Assembly (NCBI RefSeq): GCF_033439725.1
Contig: NW_026944387.1
Location: 4,278,001-4,342,000 of the forward strand
Direction of reading: 5' to 3'
Source: Neurospora tetraspora
Lineage: Eukaryota; Ascomycota; Sordariomycetes; Sordariales; Sordariaceae
DNA length: 64,000 bases
Part shown: positions 12,642 through 24,235 of the stretch, in pieces
How the letters are laid out: the number at the start of each line of letters is the position of its first letter
How positions within the stretch are numbered: position 1 is the stretch's first letter
Notes under the pieces: model-generated
Told to the model about the DNA's origin: nothing
Databases searched by the model: none
The model's input: only the letters and a program-made list of their open reading frames with translations
Made by a program: the position numbers and the translations under genes

Positions 12642-14368
12642 CAGCGCTGGCAATAAATCAAATCGATTTGTCAAATATAAATCGATTTGATTTACAACTC
12701 AAATCAAATCGGGGTCCTGATTTATATTTACAAATCAAATCGACCGTCATATTTGAGTTGACGATTTGCCCGCCTTCTTGGCAGTCCGGTAGAATCATAG
12801 GGTTAGGGTTTAAAGTGTAAAAACATATGATTTTTACCCCTAAAAGATCGACCTACCTCCACCCTTAGGCATACCAATTAGCCATCCATCGAATCATATC
12901 CGCCCAAATAGCTAATAAAACCGCCCAGACTACCTAGATTAGTGAAATTTTTCTACATTATATACTAAATCGACTAAATCTAATATTTTAAATTATATTG
13001 CCAATCTCCCCTAATTAGCTACAACACTACTTAATCGCCTACAATTACTCTCGACCTCTTATTACTCTCAATAACTATTAGTCTCCCTCCCCCTTATTAT
13101 TAATTATTACTAACCTCTATTTAGTATTATTAATACCGCCGTTAAAATATCCGTCGTTTAAGAACCCGATACCTCGTTTATTGTAAATAATACGCTGACC
13201 GTTTCCTTTAAAGATTCGCCTACGTACATTATCGTTATCGAAGGGTTAAAAAATCCCCGCTTCCCTTTAACCGATTAAATTAAACTATTAAAGGAAATTA
13301 ACGCTGACAATTTACCTGCGAATATCCTTACTTAACTGAAGGCTATAATTAAGGAGGAATAGTATATTTAAAAAAATAATTAAATTCTTATTCTAAGCGG
13401 ACCTCCTAAATTATTAAATATAGTACTTTTTTAATCAAAATAGATGGGGACATCGAAATTAATGATTATTAGTATTATAAGGTATATTAATATCTCTTTG
13501 TCTTTTTAGTAATTAGTTTTATTATCGTTTACCTTCGACGTTATTATAACGTTAGGGAGCCTGCTAACGACGAGACTATAGATAAATAAGCGCGTAAGAA
13601 GGTTAAATCGGTTATAGATATATTTAACTAATTATCCTTCCCTATTATTAGATTAATTGGCGAAAGATTCTGCGAATTATTAATAGAGATAGTTATTAAC
13701 GTAAAGCTCCCGTTCAATATTATTAAAAATATTACTTTTAGAGGGTTATTAAAGTTATTAAATAGTAATATAATTGAAAGATTACTACTAAAGTCGTATT
13801 ATACCTTTGCTAATTAAATTTAGAATAAATATATAATTTATTTTATTAAACTTAAAGAGTTTTTAATTAATATATACTTTAAGAAATATATTTCCTTCGA
13901 TCTTTAAATATTTCTAAATAGGCTTGCGATATTCTTAATATTTATTTATGACGTCGACTACTCCTATACCCTTAAAAATAATCTTATAGGTCTTTAAGAG
14001 GTCCGCGGTAATTATAGCGGCGAGAATATTGCGGCTACTATAGTTTAAATTCTTAAAAAGTTCGAAATATAGTTTAATAATATTATTTACTTTTAGAGTA
14101 ATAATATCGAGGCTAATAACCGTTGCATTTATTATATCTTTAAGGGACTCTACCCCTCTTTCCTCCCTAGCAATATCGAATACGAGGTTCCCCTCCGTCG
14201 GTTATATTACTTTAGTTACTTTTTAAATTTCGGCGCGAAAGTTACTATAAAAGGTAAGCTTCTTTAAATAGTTAATTCCAAATCTAATAAAAAATTTTTA
14301 TTTATTTATTATAAATAAAAATACTTTATTCCGGGAGTAGCGTAAAGCTAGGCTAGTTAATCAATTAT

Positions 14369-14772
14369 TGTTACGAACTTTAAGCAAAGGACACGGGCCA
14401 ACCAAGCCACTGGTACACAGTAGCTACGTGAAGGCTGGGCAGTGTAACTATGACAGGGAAGGTGAGCCAAGGCTAATGAAGGTGAGCCAGGCTCATGAAG
14501 GTGAGCCAGGCTCATAAAGGCGAGCCAGGCTCACAAAGATGAGCCAGCCCATAGTCAATGAGCCAGACAACTGTAACTAGAGGCACGAGAGTATAAGAGA
14601 ACGACTGGAGAACTCAGATTGTCAGATAGTTCGACAGTAGTCAATAGACCATCGTCACCAGAGACACGTATAACGATACTTGTTGTGAACCCTTTGGCTT
14701 CACCGAACTGCACTTGATAGTCTTTACCTTCAGCTATCCCACTTAGGCAGATCAAGTCTGCCGTTCGTCACA
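14369..14772. mobile_element. Solo LTR, not RIP-mutated, inside the hAT element
   Basis: 404 bp of normal base composition in the middle of heavily AT-rich sequence. Its ends, TGTTACGAAC and GTTCGTCACA, are near-perfect inverted termini of the TG...CA type, and it is flanked by the 5-bp duplication ATTAT (14364-14368 and 14773-14777). These are the marks of an LTR retrotransposon insertion reduced to one LTR by recombination. Because the LTR still holds many CpA and TpG sites, it was inserted after RIP acted on the surrounding hAT. About five copies of a 19-bp unit near GAAGGTGAGCCAGGCTCAT lie at about 14,459-14,572. No gene. Confidence 0.9.
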
Positions 14773-15902
14773 ATTATATAATATTATTTAATTTATTCGA
14801 AGAAGCCCCTAATATTATACCTAGTTTAAAGAAATTGTATATTTTAGCTGCGGTAATACTTGTAATAATAAGGTTCAACTTTAGTTAAATACTGCTATTG
14901 TTAGCGGTAGCGATACCCTCTCTCTTAATATCGGCGTTATCCTTAATAATACGACGCGTTAGAATTTAAATTATTGAATAATCCGCCGCGCTTAGAAATT
15001 TTGTAAATATATCGATTACTATATTAATAAAATGATTAATTACCCTAAAATATTTAAGTATTTACCTAAAGAGGATTAATTTAATAACGATAATTAGGGG
15101 ATTCATATAACTATTATAGAAGTAATAGGATTGTTTAAGGATCTTATTAAGAAATTTGAAGAGAAGGCTCCTTACTTTTCGTTAATTATCCTTAGCTTCT
15201 ACTGCCTTATCGAGAGGTTGCGCCAAATAAAAATTAAATTCAAGCGAAATATTATATTCAAACCGTTTAAGGGCCTTCAAATACTAAAATCCAATATTAA
15301 TACAGTTACCACTATTTAATAACTACTTCTTCGTTGTACTACCCGCAAACGTACCCCCCCACTTCCCTCTTTTCCAACTCCCCCAATAGAAGATTTACTT
15401 TCTAAAATCCCTAATTCTTAACCCTTTTAATTTCTATTTTAATTACCCTCGTTTCGACTATTTTGAACCGCTTTATTTTAAACTCTATTATTTTAAACCG
15501 CCGTCTCTTAAAGGAATAACCTTCCCGTTGACTATATTAACGATTTAATTAAGAAGGGTATAGAGGCCGTCGGTTATATTATTAATAAGGTTATTATAAA
15601 GTTTAAGTAATATAAAGATAAAATAGAGTAATACCCTACGTATTAGATTGTATATATTTTATACCCTAACTACTATGGGCGGTAGGTAAATAGGCAGTTT
15701 ACTACCGAAAAATATAAAGATATCCTCACCGATTTACAATCTATTTACGACGTTAATTATATTAATTAGTTAATTAAAGACCCCCTAACTAATACTAGCA
15801 ATTAATAAATTAGAATAGTTAATAATAATTAGTTTATTAATTATAATTTCTATAATACCCTCCTATTATAGCTAAAGAAGGAGGATAAGTTAGCCTACTA
15901 CT

Positions 15903-16083
15903 TGTGACGGCTGGTGCTGTCATGGGTTACATGGTTTAGGTGAAGGTTCTGGACTTGGCTCCGGCTGCCTCCCAGTTGGGGTATAAGAACCTCGCTTCTC
16001 CCATCAGCCTTCCCTTTTGGGATTTCTTTCCTCTTCAACTTCTTGTCTTTAGTCCAAGTTAGCAAAATGGTACAATCATCACA
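15903..16083. mobile_element. Second unmutated island, possible short LTR
   Basis: About 180 bp of normal composition with abrupt borders inside RIP-mutated hAT sequence. It starts TGTGACGG and can be read to end at ATCACA, giving TGTGA...TCACA termini. Inside are a TATA-like GGTATAAG (about 15,980) and a pyrimidine-rich leader, as in an LTR promoter. I found no clear target-site duplication, so the exact ends and the class are uncertain. Confidence 0.5.
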
Positions 16084-16625
16084 CCGTCTAGCTACGCCGC
16101 GACAATACTTTAACGACGAAATATATATAATTAATAATATATTAGGGTAGTAGAAAGCTAATTAAAGTATATACCTTCCTTTATTACGTATAGTATTTAA
16201 CTTCTATTTTATACCCTCTATAGTAGATAATTGCGAACGTTCTTTTAGCGGCGCTAAATTAACTATTGATAATTAGAGATATAGCCTCAATACTAAATCT
16301 ATCAATATAATCAAAAGCGTAAAATTTTGGCTACAATCTAGCTTAATTGCAAATACTTGAGGGGGGTTTAATATACTTGATGTGGATGGAGCGTCGTGAG
16401 ATTGTTTTGGGGAAGGTATTTACAGCTGTAGGGAGGTTCTAGGAATTTAGTAAGTTAGAAATTGTAAGAATCCGAGTACTTTTGAGCCCAAAAACGTGAT
16501 TTTATGTGATAGATATTCAAATAAATATAATTCAAATCAAATTAACTCAAATCGATCCATCGATTTGACCCACCAAATCAAATCGATGGACCGATTTGAT
16601 TTGATTTGATTTATTGCCAGCGCTG

Positions 16626-16633
16626 ATGGGGCG
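16626..16633. repeat. Right 8-bp target-site duplication (ATGGGGCG)
   Basis: Exact partner of 12634-12641, directly after the right hAT terminus at 16625. It lies inside the coding frame of the interrupted gene. Confidence 0.95.
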
Positions 16634-16968
16634 ATGGGAAGAGCAAGGTGGGGCTCAGGGCGCGGGCTAAGTGGCGTGCTGGGGATGTTCAAATCAAGCA
16701 CATCGCTATCCGGGTCAAAAGTATCTGGTGGATATGGGATGTCAAAATACTCGGTTGGAGTTGGTGGTCTTTGAAGCGAGGCCGGGGATGGTGAACGGAG
16801 CGAGCTGGTGATGGCTATGGGAGGGATCATTGGAGGAATGGCCGAAGGTCCTCCCTCGGACTCAGTCCACTCTGCGAAACGAACTTGTTTCTCGGATTTC
16901 GGTGGTGGAGGAGGGACCTCAATGGAGGACGAGGGAACAGGTTTTCGTTCAATCGCGTGGGTTGACAT

Positions 16969-17711
16969 GGTGAAATATTGCCTGGTTTCTGGATCAAGTA
17001 CTTGACTAATGAAGAGTAGGTGGATGCTCTTGCATTAAAGAGAAAGATGGACAAGATATAAACGTACCTGGGTATGTGCCATGGACTTCCTCGGCGAAGT
17101 CAGTGATCAGGTATATACTTGCACTTCAAGGTAATAGAGAACTGACCGTGACTGTCCAAGGGTTGAAGTGATACGCTTGTGACGCAGAGCATGTCCGACG
17201 AAAAGACATAATCAACGATGGGATATGGAGTGCATTATGCCGTTTGTCGTGACGAACTATCCCATGACAGGGCCTTCGAATGCGTCAAGACATGTAATCA
17301 CTACGAGGAAAGGTATGAGACACAGCGGCAAAAGTTTCCCACGACAACAAGTTGAATTATAGCTGTCAGTGAGAATATGGCCAAAATTGTACAGAGAGTG
17401 ACAGATCTGCTCCCCTATTACTTTGAAGATTCCGACTCCTCATCGACTCGACTCTTCCACACCTCCCAATACATGACCACGCTGTAAAGATCACCCCTTT
17501 TCGTAAACACAATTCTATCTGACCACCAATTCACCAAGAAATCCCACGACTGTCACCTCATCCCGAGGGCGGAACAACAAGTCGTAAAAACATGCAAATG
17601 GTATTCGACATATTAACACAATTCCCAAGCGGGACAAATGAAACGAAAGAGTGACAGAACCGCTCAGAATCAAGATCGAACGACTTGCCGTAGAACAGAC
17701 ATCTCAGTCCT
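16969..17711. other. Intergenic region
   Basis: About 740 bp between the start of the interrupted gene and the stop of the large surface-protein gene, both on the minus strand. It should hold the promoter of the former and the 3' untranslated region of the latter. No other feature supported. Confidence 0.5.
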
Positions 17712-20700
17712 TCAGCGACGGATAGACCAACGAAGACCCTTCGCCTTCACTTCCTCAGAAACACCCCAAGGCTTTTGAGGAGTAGAGGCGGTGTTTGGCA
17801 CAAGTGCCCGGCATGCGGCAGTGGCGCAGTCATTCTCCGTCCAGGCGACCTGCAAGTCATCAGCCCACCAGGTCACAGGCTTGCCGGCAACCGTCAAGGT
17901 GATGTTGACTGCAGTCAAGTTGGTGAATGGCAGCGCAGCAGCGGAATCCAGGATCTGATGGCTGAGACCGCAGCTGTCGGTGTTCTTGCAAGCGCCAACC
18001 ACAAAGGTCTTGTTCGCCTGGATCACATCACGGACACCGTTCCACTGAATGCCCTTGACGTTGAAGACGCATGGTTCAGCAGTCGAGTTGCAACCAAGGC
18101 TGACGCCGAGGAAGTCGAAGCGGAAGCAAGGGTTGTTGCGAAGTTGGGCGAGGCCGATCTGTGCAACGTTCTTGGATGCGCCGTCGTATTGAACCATCTG
18201 AGACCCAGAGGACGGGACAAAGCGAGACTGAGGCGGAGGAACAACGCGGAAGTCATCCGAGAACAAGAAGCGGTGATAAGGGCGAGGAACAGGCTGATGG
18301 CGAACAATCATGGCACTGTTGGTATCATCGTTTGTTGTCGCAGGAGCGGGGATGTCATCAAACTGGAGCAAACGTCAGTGATCTTGAACTGCAGAAAAAG
18401 GGCCAAGGACAAACTTACCCTGAAGGTGTAACCGCCACGATCACTAAGCGAGCCGCATGCGACAGATGCCGTAGAAGCCGGGACTGGGGCTACCGAGGAA
18501 GGAGTGGAGATGACTGAAGGAGCTGCGGTAACATCGGCGGGAACTGATGCGGTAGAGGCGCTCAGAGAAAAAGCGGAAACAGTAACATGCGCAGCACGCG
18601 GGTGAATGTGACCAAGGCCAAACTCGGTCTGTGGAGGAGGAGCCTCTTCACCGGCAGAGGACTCGGGCGGGGCCTCAAACGACAAGGTGGGAATCGCCTG
18701 CTCATCCGAAGAGCTGGAGGGCTCGGGAGTCACAACGGGAATGCTCTGTCCACCGCCGGAGGACTCGGTAGGCTCAATAGGCTGGTCAGGGCCGGAGGCA
18801 CTGGTAGGTTCAGCGGGCTCGGCAGTCAGAGTGGGAATGGCCTGTTCGTCGGATGCAGTGCTGACAGGCTCCGGAGCAACGGCAGAGGGAGTCGCGGGCT
18901 CCGAGCTAATCACAGCAAGGGTGGAACTGCTCAGCATCAGGACAGTGGATGAGTCGCTGGGTGATGGTTGAGAAGGCCCCGAGCTGATGACAGCCAAGGT
19001 TGAGCTGCTCAACATCAAGACAGTAGATGATTCGGAGGACGAGGCTGGTGCAACAGCGCTGGCGGAGATATAGCTGGTCGAGGACTCGGTGCAAGTGGTG
19101 TCAATGGAGTACGTCGGCCACATGGTGACGACAGAGGGACCAAAGCCGCCGTTCTGACCGGGGTCAAAGAAGGCGTCGCCATTGCTGGTTGTGCACGAGG
19201 TGGTGGTGAGCAGTGTATTCTGAGGCCAGACAGTGAAGATCGAAGGCAGAACGGTAATGACCTGAGGAGCCTGAGCAGGTGCCGTCGCAATCACAGCAGA
19301 GGGCTGCGCCAAAGTCAAAGTGGTCGCAAAAGCACCACCGCCAATCGCAGAGGGAGAGTTGAGACCGTTGCCGGAACCGTTGGGATCGATGGTGACAATG
19401 CTAGGGCCAGAGGCAGGACCAGAACCCGAGCCAGAGCCCGATCCAGAGCCGAGAGTAGTGGTGAACGCAACGACCGAATAAAGACCAGAGCCAATGGGGA
19501 TGGTTTCCGAGAGGACAACCTCTGAGACGGTCAAGACAGGACCGGTAGGTTGAGCCGCGCCAGCTCCTCCCTGAGTGATGGTGAAGACGGAACCGGCACC
19601 AGCATTAGGTGAACCGTAGCCTTGAGGACCGCTTCCTTGCTCACTTCCCTGAGGACCACTGCCAGAGCCAAAAGGCCCATTGCCGGAGCCGGAAGGCCCG
19701 TTACCAGAACCGAAAGGTCCGTTGCCTGAGCCGAAAGGACCATTGCCTGAACCAGAGGGACCGTTGCCAGAGCCCGATGGGATGGTGAGGGTGAGGGCAG
19801 TGGCAAAGCCAGTCGCACCGGGTTGCAGACCACCGGCAGCCCCAGAAGGTGACTCAGTGATAGTTAAGATGGGACCAAGGCCGGAGTTTGGTGAGCCATA
19901 GCCCTGAGGACCGTTGCCCTGAGATCCACTGCCGGAGCCAGGAGATCCAGAGCCTGGAGACAAGGTGACGGTGAAAGCAGAGCCAGGTCCGCCGTTGCCT
20001 TGTCCATTGCCTTGAGGACCGCTGCCCTGTCCAGAGCCTTGGCCGTTGCCGGGGAAGTTGGGCGAACCATAACCTTGGGGACCGTTACCCTGACCGCTAC
20101 CCTGAGGACCGTTGCCTTGTCCAGAGCCTTGGGGTCCACTGCCTTGCCCATTGCCAGGCGACAAAGTGACGGTAAAAGCAGTGCCGGCGCCATTCCCACC
20201 AGGTTGGGCACCTCCGGTAGGAGCAGCACCACCCTCAGTGATGGTCAAGATGGGGCCGAGCGAGTTGGGTGAGCCGTAGCCCTGAGGTCCGTTGCCCTGA
20301 GGTCCGTTGCCCTGAGGTCCACTGCCCTGAGGTCCACTGCCAGAGCCAGGGAAGCCCGAGCCAGGAGACAAAGTGATGGTGAAAGCAGAGCCAGGTCCAC
20401 CGGCACCAAGCTGGGCTCCTCCAGTCGCCGTGGGGGCAAGTTCGGTGACGGTCAAGATGCCAGGAACACCAGCTGTCGAGCCAAAGCCGCCGTTACCGGG
20501 AGTCAAGGTGAGGGTGAAAGCCGTTCCAAGACCAGACACGGGCGCCGAAGCTCCCGAGTCGCCGCCGGAGGGGATGGTGACAACGATGGGTGAGCCGTCA
20601 GGTCCAGCGACAGTGATGACCGATCCACCGGAGCCATTCTGGCCAGGGGTGTTGGAAGTAAGTTGCTCAGTGACGGTCAAGACATTGGATGGGCCACTCT

Positions 20701-23700
20701 GAGTGGCTGCTGGGTTGCCGCCACCAGGGATCGTGAGAACAGTAGGATACCCATCAGGCCCAGTCACAGTGATGACTTCTCCACCGGGGAAAGAGCCGCC
20801 GTAAGGGGTCGCAGCAGGCTGGGCAGTGATGCCTCCAGCACCGGCCGGAACGGTGACGATCGATGGTAAGCCAGAAGGCAATCCCTCAGTCACAGTCAGA
20901 ATGCCTCCTTGGCCGGGGTTGGCGCCTGTGTTGCTCTGAGGAAGGGGAACAACTACCGGGGTGCCATCAATGGTGATCGTGAACTCGCCATTGTCAGGGG
21001 AGCTTCCAGATCCAGACCCTGTTCCAGAGCCAGTGGGGGACGGACCCTCAGTGACAGTCAAGACATTGGACGGACTAGAGCCGGAGCCGCCGCCGACAGG
21101 AACAGTGACAATATACGGTGAGCCAGAAGTGGGAGTAATGGTGAAGACCGTGAGGCCACTGGGAAGAGAACCAGCACCAGAACCGGCACCAGAGCCGTAT
21201 CCGGGAACAATAGCAGAGCCGGTGGCAACAGTGGGCTGAGCGGGCGGTGCCGTTGCAGGAACCGTGATGGTGAGCAGAGTCCCAAACTCAGAAACGACAA
21301 TCTCCGACGAAGCAGGCGAGGTTGCGGAAGGCAAGGACCCGGATGCAGGAAGCGTGATGGTGAAAAGAGTTCCCGACTCGGAAATGATAACCTCAGAAGG
21401 TGTGGGTGAAGAACCAGACGGGTATACAGTCACACCGGGAGTGTATGTGACAACCACGGGTGTAGCGAACCCATCAGACGGCCCGAGAGTGACAGTGACA
21501 GGAGAAAATCCGCCAGATGAATCTGTGGGGTTGGAACCAGGTCCAAATGGATTGCTGCCACCACTTCCATACCCAGCAGGGACACCGCTGACCGAAGGAG
21601 ATGAGCCAGATCCAGAACCAGATCCTGAGCCAGATCCCGATGATGGCTGAATGGTGTAAGTGACGGGATAGGAAGACTCGGTCTCGCCTGGTCCAGCAGG
21701 AACGGTGTAAGTGACAACGACGGGAGACCCAGTGGCAACAGATGGAGAACCAGCAGGTCCCGTGACGGTAAACACGCCAGACTGATCACTGCCACCGCCA
21801 TAGCCGTAAGGATCGCTTGCAGACGAACCAGAGCCGGAGCCTGAGTTGTTAGGAACAGTGACGGTCAAGACACCAGATGGGCCATTGCCACCAGAGCCGT
21901 ATGGGCCGCTTCCGGAGGAAGAACCGCTGGAACCGGTGGTCTCGGGAACGACAACAGTGACGACACCGGACGGACCATTGCTGTCGACGGCAGAAGGAGA
22001 AGCGCCAGGGAGATAGTCCGATACGGGAACCGTGAGAGTGACAAGGCTGGGCTGGCCATTGGCTCCGGTGAGCGTGAGGGTCAAGCAAGTCGACTGATCA
22101 TCATCGCCTGAGCCAGAGGAGCCGCTTCCGGGGACCAGATCAGAGGCGTCAGGAGTTGGTGGAACTGTGACGGTGACCGGACCCGAAGGGCCATTGTATG
22201 GTACAGAAGGAGAACCACCATCGGGGAACGCCGAGGCAACTGGAACGGTGACAGTGACAAGACTCGGCTGGCCGTTGGCTCCAGTAAGCGTGAGAGTCAG
22301 GCAAGTTGACTGATCATCGTCGCCTGAGCCAGACGGGCTGCTTCCAGAACCAGAGGCGCCGGGAGAGGGGAAAGCTGTGACGGTGACCGGACCCGAGGGG
22401 CCGTTGTAAGGCACAGAAGGAGAACCGCCAACGGGGAAACCAGAACCAGCTGGAACAGTGACAGTCAAAAGGCTAGACTGACCAACAGAGTTCGCTCCAG
22501 GAATTGTCAGAATCAAACAAGTCGACTGGCCGTTGTTGTAACCAGGACCGCTGCCTTGGCCACCCGAACCTGAACCCGGAGTGCTGCCGGCGGGAACCGT
22601 GAGCGTGACTGTGGGAGCTTGGTTGCCAGAGCCGAAGCCAGACTGACCAGCACCCTGACCAGAGAAAGACTGAGTGGGAGCGCCAGCTTGGGGAACAGTC
22701 AAAGTGACAGTGTCGGGTGATCCATTGCCTGCAGAAGTAGCAGAGCCGCCATAAGGAGGGTAGCCGGTTTCGCCTGACGATCCGCCGTTCTGACCGGGCT
22801 GAGTGGCCTCGGGAACAGTGACAGTGACGGGCGAACCGCCGTTCTGACCACCTTGGCCGGGAGACGAGCCGGCACCAGGTGTCAAAGTGAAGACGCCGGT
22901 GTAGCCAGGAGAGTTGCCATCAGCGGGGACGGTGTATGTGACCAAGGTGAAACCTGATGAAGACCCAACGGGGGCAGAGCTGGAAACGCCAAAAGGACCA
23001 AGTGGGATAGTCAGATCAGTCGGTCCGTATGAGGAGCCCGGGTCGCCAGGTGGGTAGGGGAGGTTGGGTGTCACAGTGAGAGTCTCGACAAGAGGAGTGG
23101 ACATGCCAGGCTCGGCAGGAATCGTGTAAGTGATTGTGAGAGGATTCAGGCTGCCGAAGAATGGTGGGTAGGACTCCTTGCCCCCATGAATCGTGGTGAG
23201 CTGAGGCAAAGGGACAGTGATGGTATTGCCGGAACCAGTGTTGCCGGAGCCACCAGCCCCAAGTGTGAGCGCGTCGGTACATGTCGAAGAAAGGAGACCT
23301 CCAGGCACTGGCAAGTTGGTTGGCACTTGTGGACCGGCCGATGTACCGCCAATGACAGTGACAAGCGGACCAGATGTCGCGCCATCAAGGCCAGGAGCTG
23401 AGACGATGGTAGACCATGACCCAGGACTGTCTGCAACGTCGGGAATGGTAACAGTAAGCACAACAGTGGCGGACTGGTTGGGGCCTTCTGGTATTGTGAG
23501 AGTGACGACTTCACCGGCCTGCCCAGATATTTGAGGGACAGTCACAGTGACTCCTGCTGGAGAGGAACCGGAGACCGAGCCCGAGCCCGAGCCGCCGGGG
23601 ATGGTGACTGTGATGCCGGAACCTGGATAGCCTGGGAAAGCTGGGCTGGGAGATGCTTGAGGAGCAGTGACTGTGACGATTGAACCAGGAGAGTTACCGT

Positions 23701-24235
23701 TGCCGTTGTTGCCAGCACCAGAACCAGCGCCAGGTGTGTTGATGGTGATGGTCGATACTGGGATGGTGACCGTGCTCATGGGAGGAGAGAGAGCCGTGAC
23801 AGTGATGGTGACAGGTTCAAGAGTGCCAGCAGAGCCGAAGGGAGAACCGAAGGCAGAAGACTCAGTGGTGCAGGTGGAGGAAAGAAGACCATTGTTGCCA
23901 GAACCAGAAGGTGAACCGAATGACCCGGGAGACCCGGCAGCAGGATCAGAACCGCCAACAGGAACCGTGAGAGTGAAGACCGAACCAGCTGCGGCAGTCG
24001 GAGAGTCGCCGCCAGGGACAGTGACGAAGACTGTGCCATGGCCAGTCTCGGTGCTCGTGCAAGTTGTGTCGATATCGTAATCGAGACTGTGGAAGAGACA
24101 AGTCAGCAACACAGAAAACAGACAATGTGAAAGGATGGAGGAGGGATGGGAAAGAACTCACTTGCGAGGGACAACAGCACCGGATGTTGTCCAGGCTATG
24201 CCCGAGAGCACGCCCAAAGACGCGTTGAGACGCAT
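17712..24235 (-). CDS. Giant secreted Gly/Ser/Thr-rich repeat protein
   Basis: Three exons (24235-24162, 24086-18419, 18362-17712) give 2,130 aa; the middle exon alone is 5.7 kb. The first 20 or so residues look like a signal peptide (MRLNASLGVLSGIAWTTSGA). The body is built of TVTVP- and TVTxGP-type units with Gly/Ser/Pro spacers. It includes three tandem units of roughly 65 residues around DDDQSTCLTLTLTGANG (about 22,000-22,560), a 7-residue GSGNGPF unit repeated about six times (19,670-19,780) and GPQGNGPQG runs. After a Ser/Glu-rich stretch the last exon encodes a cysteine-containing domain of about 215 residues starting FDDIPAPATTNDD, a type found at the end of many fungal surface proteins. 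A cell-wall or adhesin-like structural role is inferred. No GPI signal is visible at the C-terminus. Confidence 0.85.
19670..19780 (-). repeat. 21-bp coding minisatellite (GSGNGPF units)
   Basis: About six consecutive 21-bp units encode GSGNGP followed by Phe or Ser in the large surface protein. Units differ mostly at third positions. The array keeps the frame and is likely to vary in copy number between strains. Confidence 0.75.

Larger units (their letters stand above)
12642..16625 (+). mobile_element. RIP-mutated hAT DNA transposon
   Basis: 3,984 bp with inverted termini of at least 23 bp that begin CAGCGCTGGCAATAAATC on both ends; CAG..G starts are usual for hAT elements. Subterminal copies of CGATTTGA follow. 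Inside, the plus strand carries fragments of a hAT transposase broken by many stops: a segment at about 13,985-14,340 (GENIAAT, later RRLYYFSYFLNFGAK), a NTTRxN-type segment near 14,940, and the C-terminal dimerisation region at about 16,146-16,360 with NCERSFSGAKLTID. CpA has become TpA almost throughout while CpG remains, so RIP inactivated it. A solo LTR splits the transposase at 14369-14772. It interrupts a host gene. Confidence 0.92.
11702..16968 (-). pseudogene. Unknown gene interrupted by a hAT transposon
   Basis: The gene starts at 16968 (CACCATGTC context) and its first part runs to 16626. A 3,984-bp hAT element plus one copy of an 8-bp duplication then intervenes, and the frame resumes at 12633 and ends at the stop at 11702. 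Without the insert the two parts (343 and 932 nt) join in one uninterrupted frame of 424 codons with no frameshift. The N-terminus is proline-rich (PPPPPKSEKQVRFAEW, RPPTPTEYFDIPYPPD). The middle looks globular, with conserved-looking Cys and Trp residues. It is followed by an acidic Glu/Asp/Gly tract and a basic tail with CRWCGE. I recognise no family. As it stands, translation from the start would run about 27 codons into the transposon and stop. Confidence 0.8.

Noticed and set aside
14555-14755. 66-codon minus-strand frame inside the solo LTR
   Set aside because: LTRs of this type do not encode proteins; the frame covers part of the LTR only.
19670-20340. Regular repeats as a CRISPR array
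   Set aside because: The repeats keep the reading frame of a secreted protein, have no unique spacers and lie in a fungal genome.
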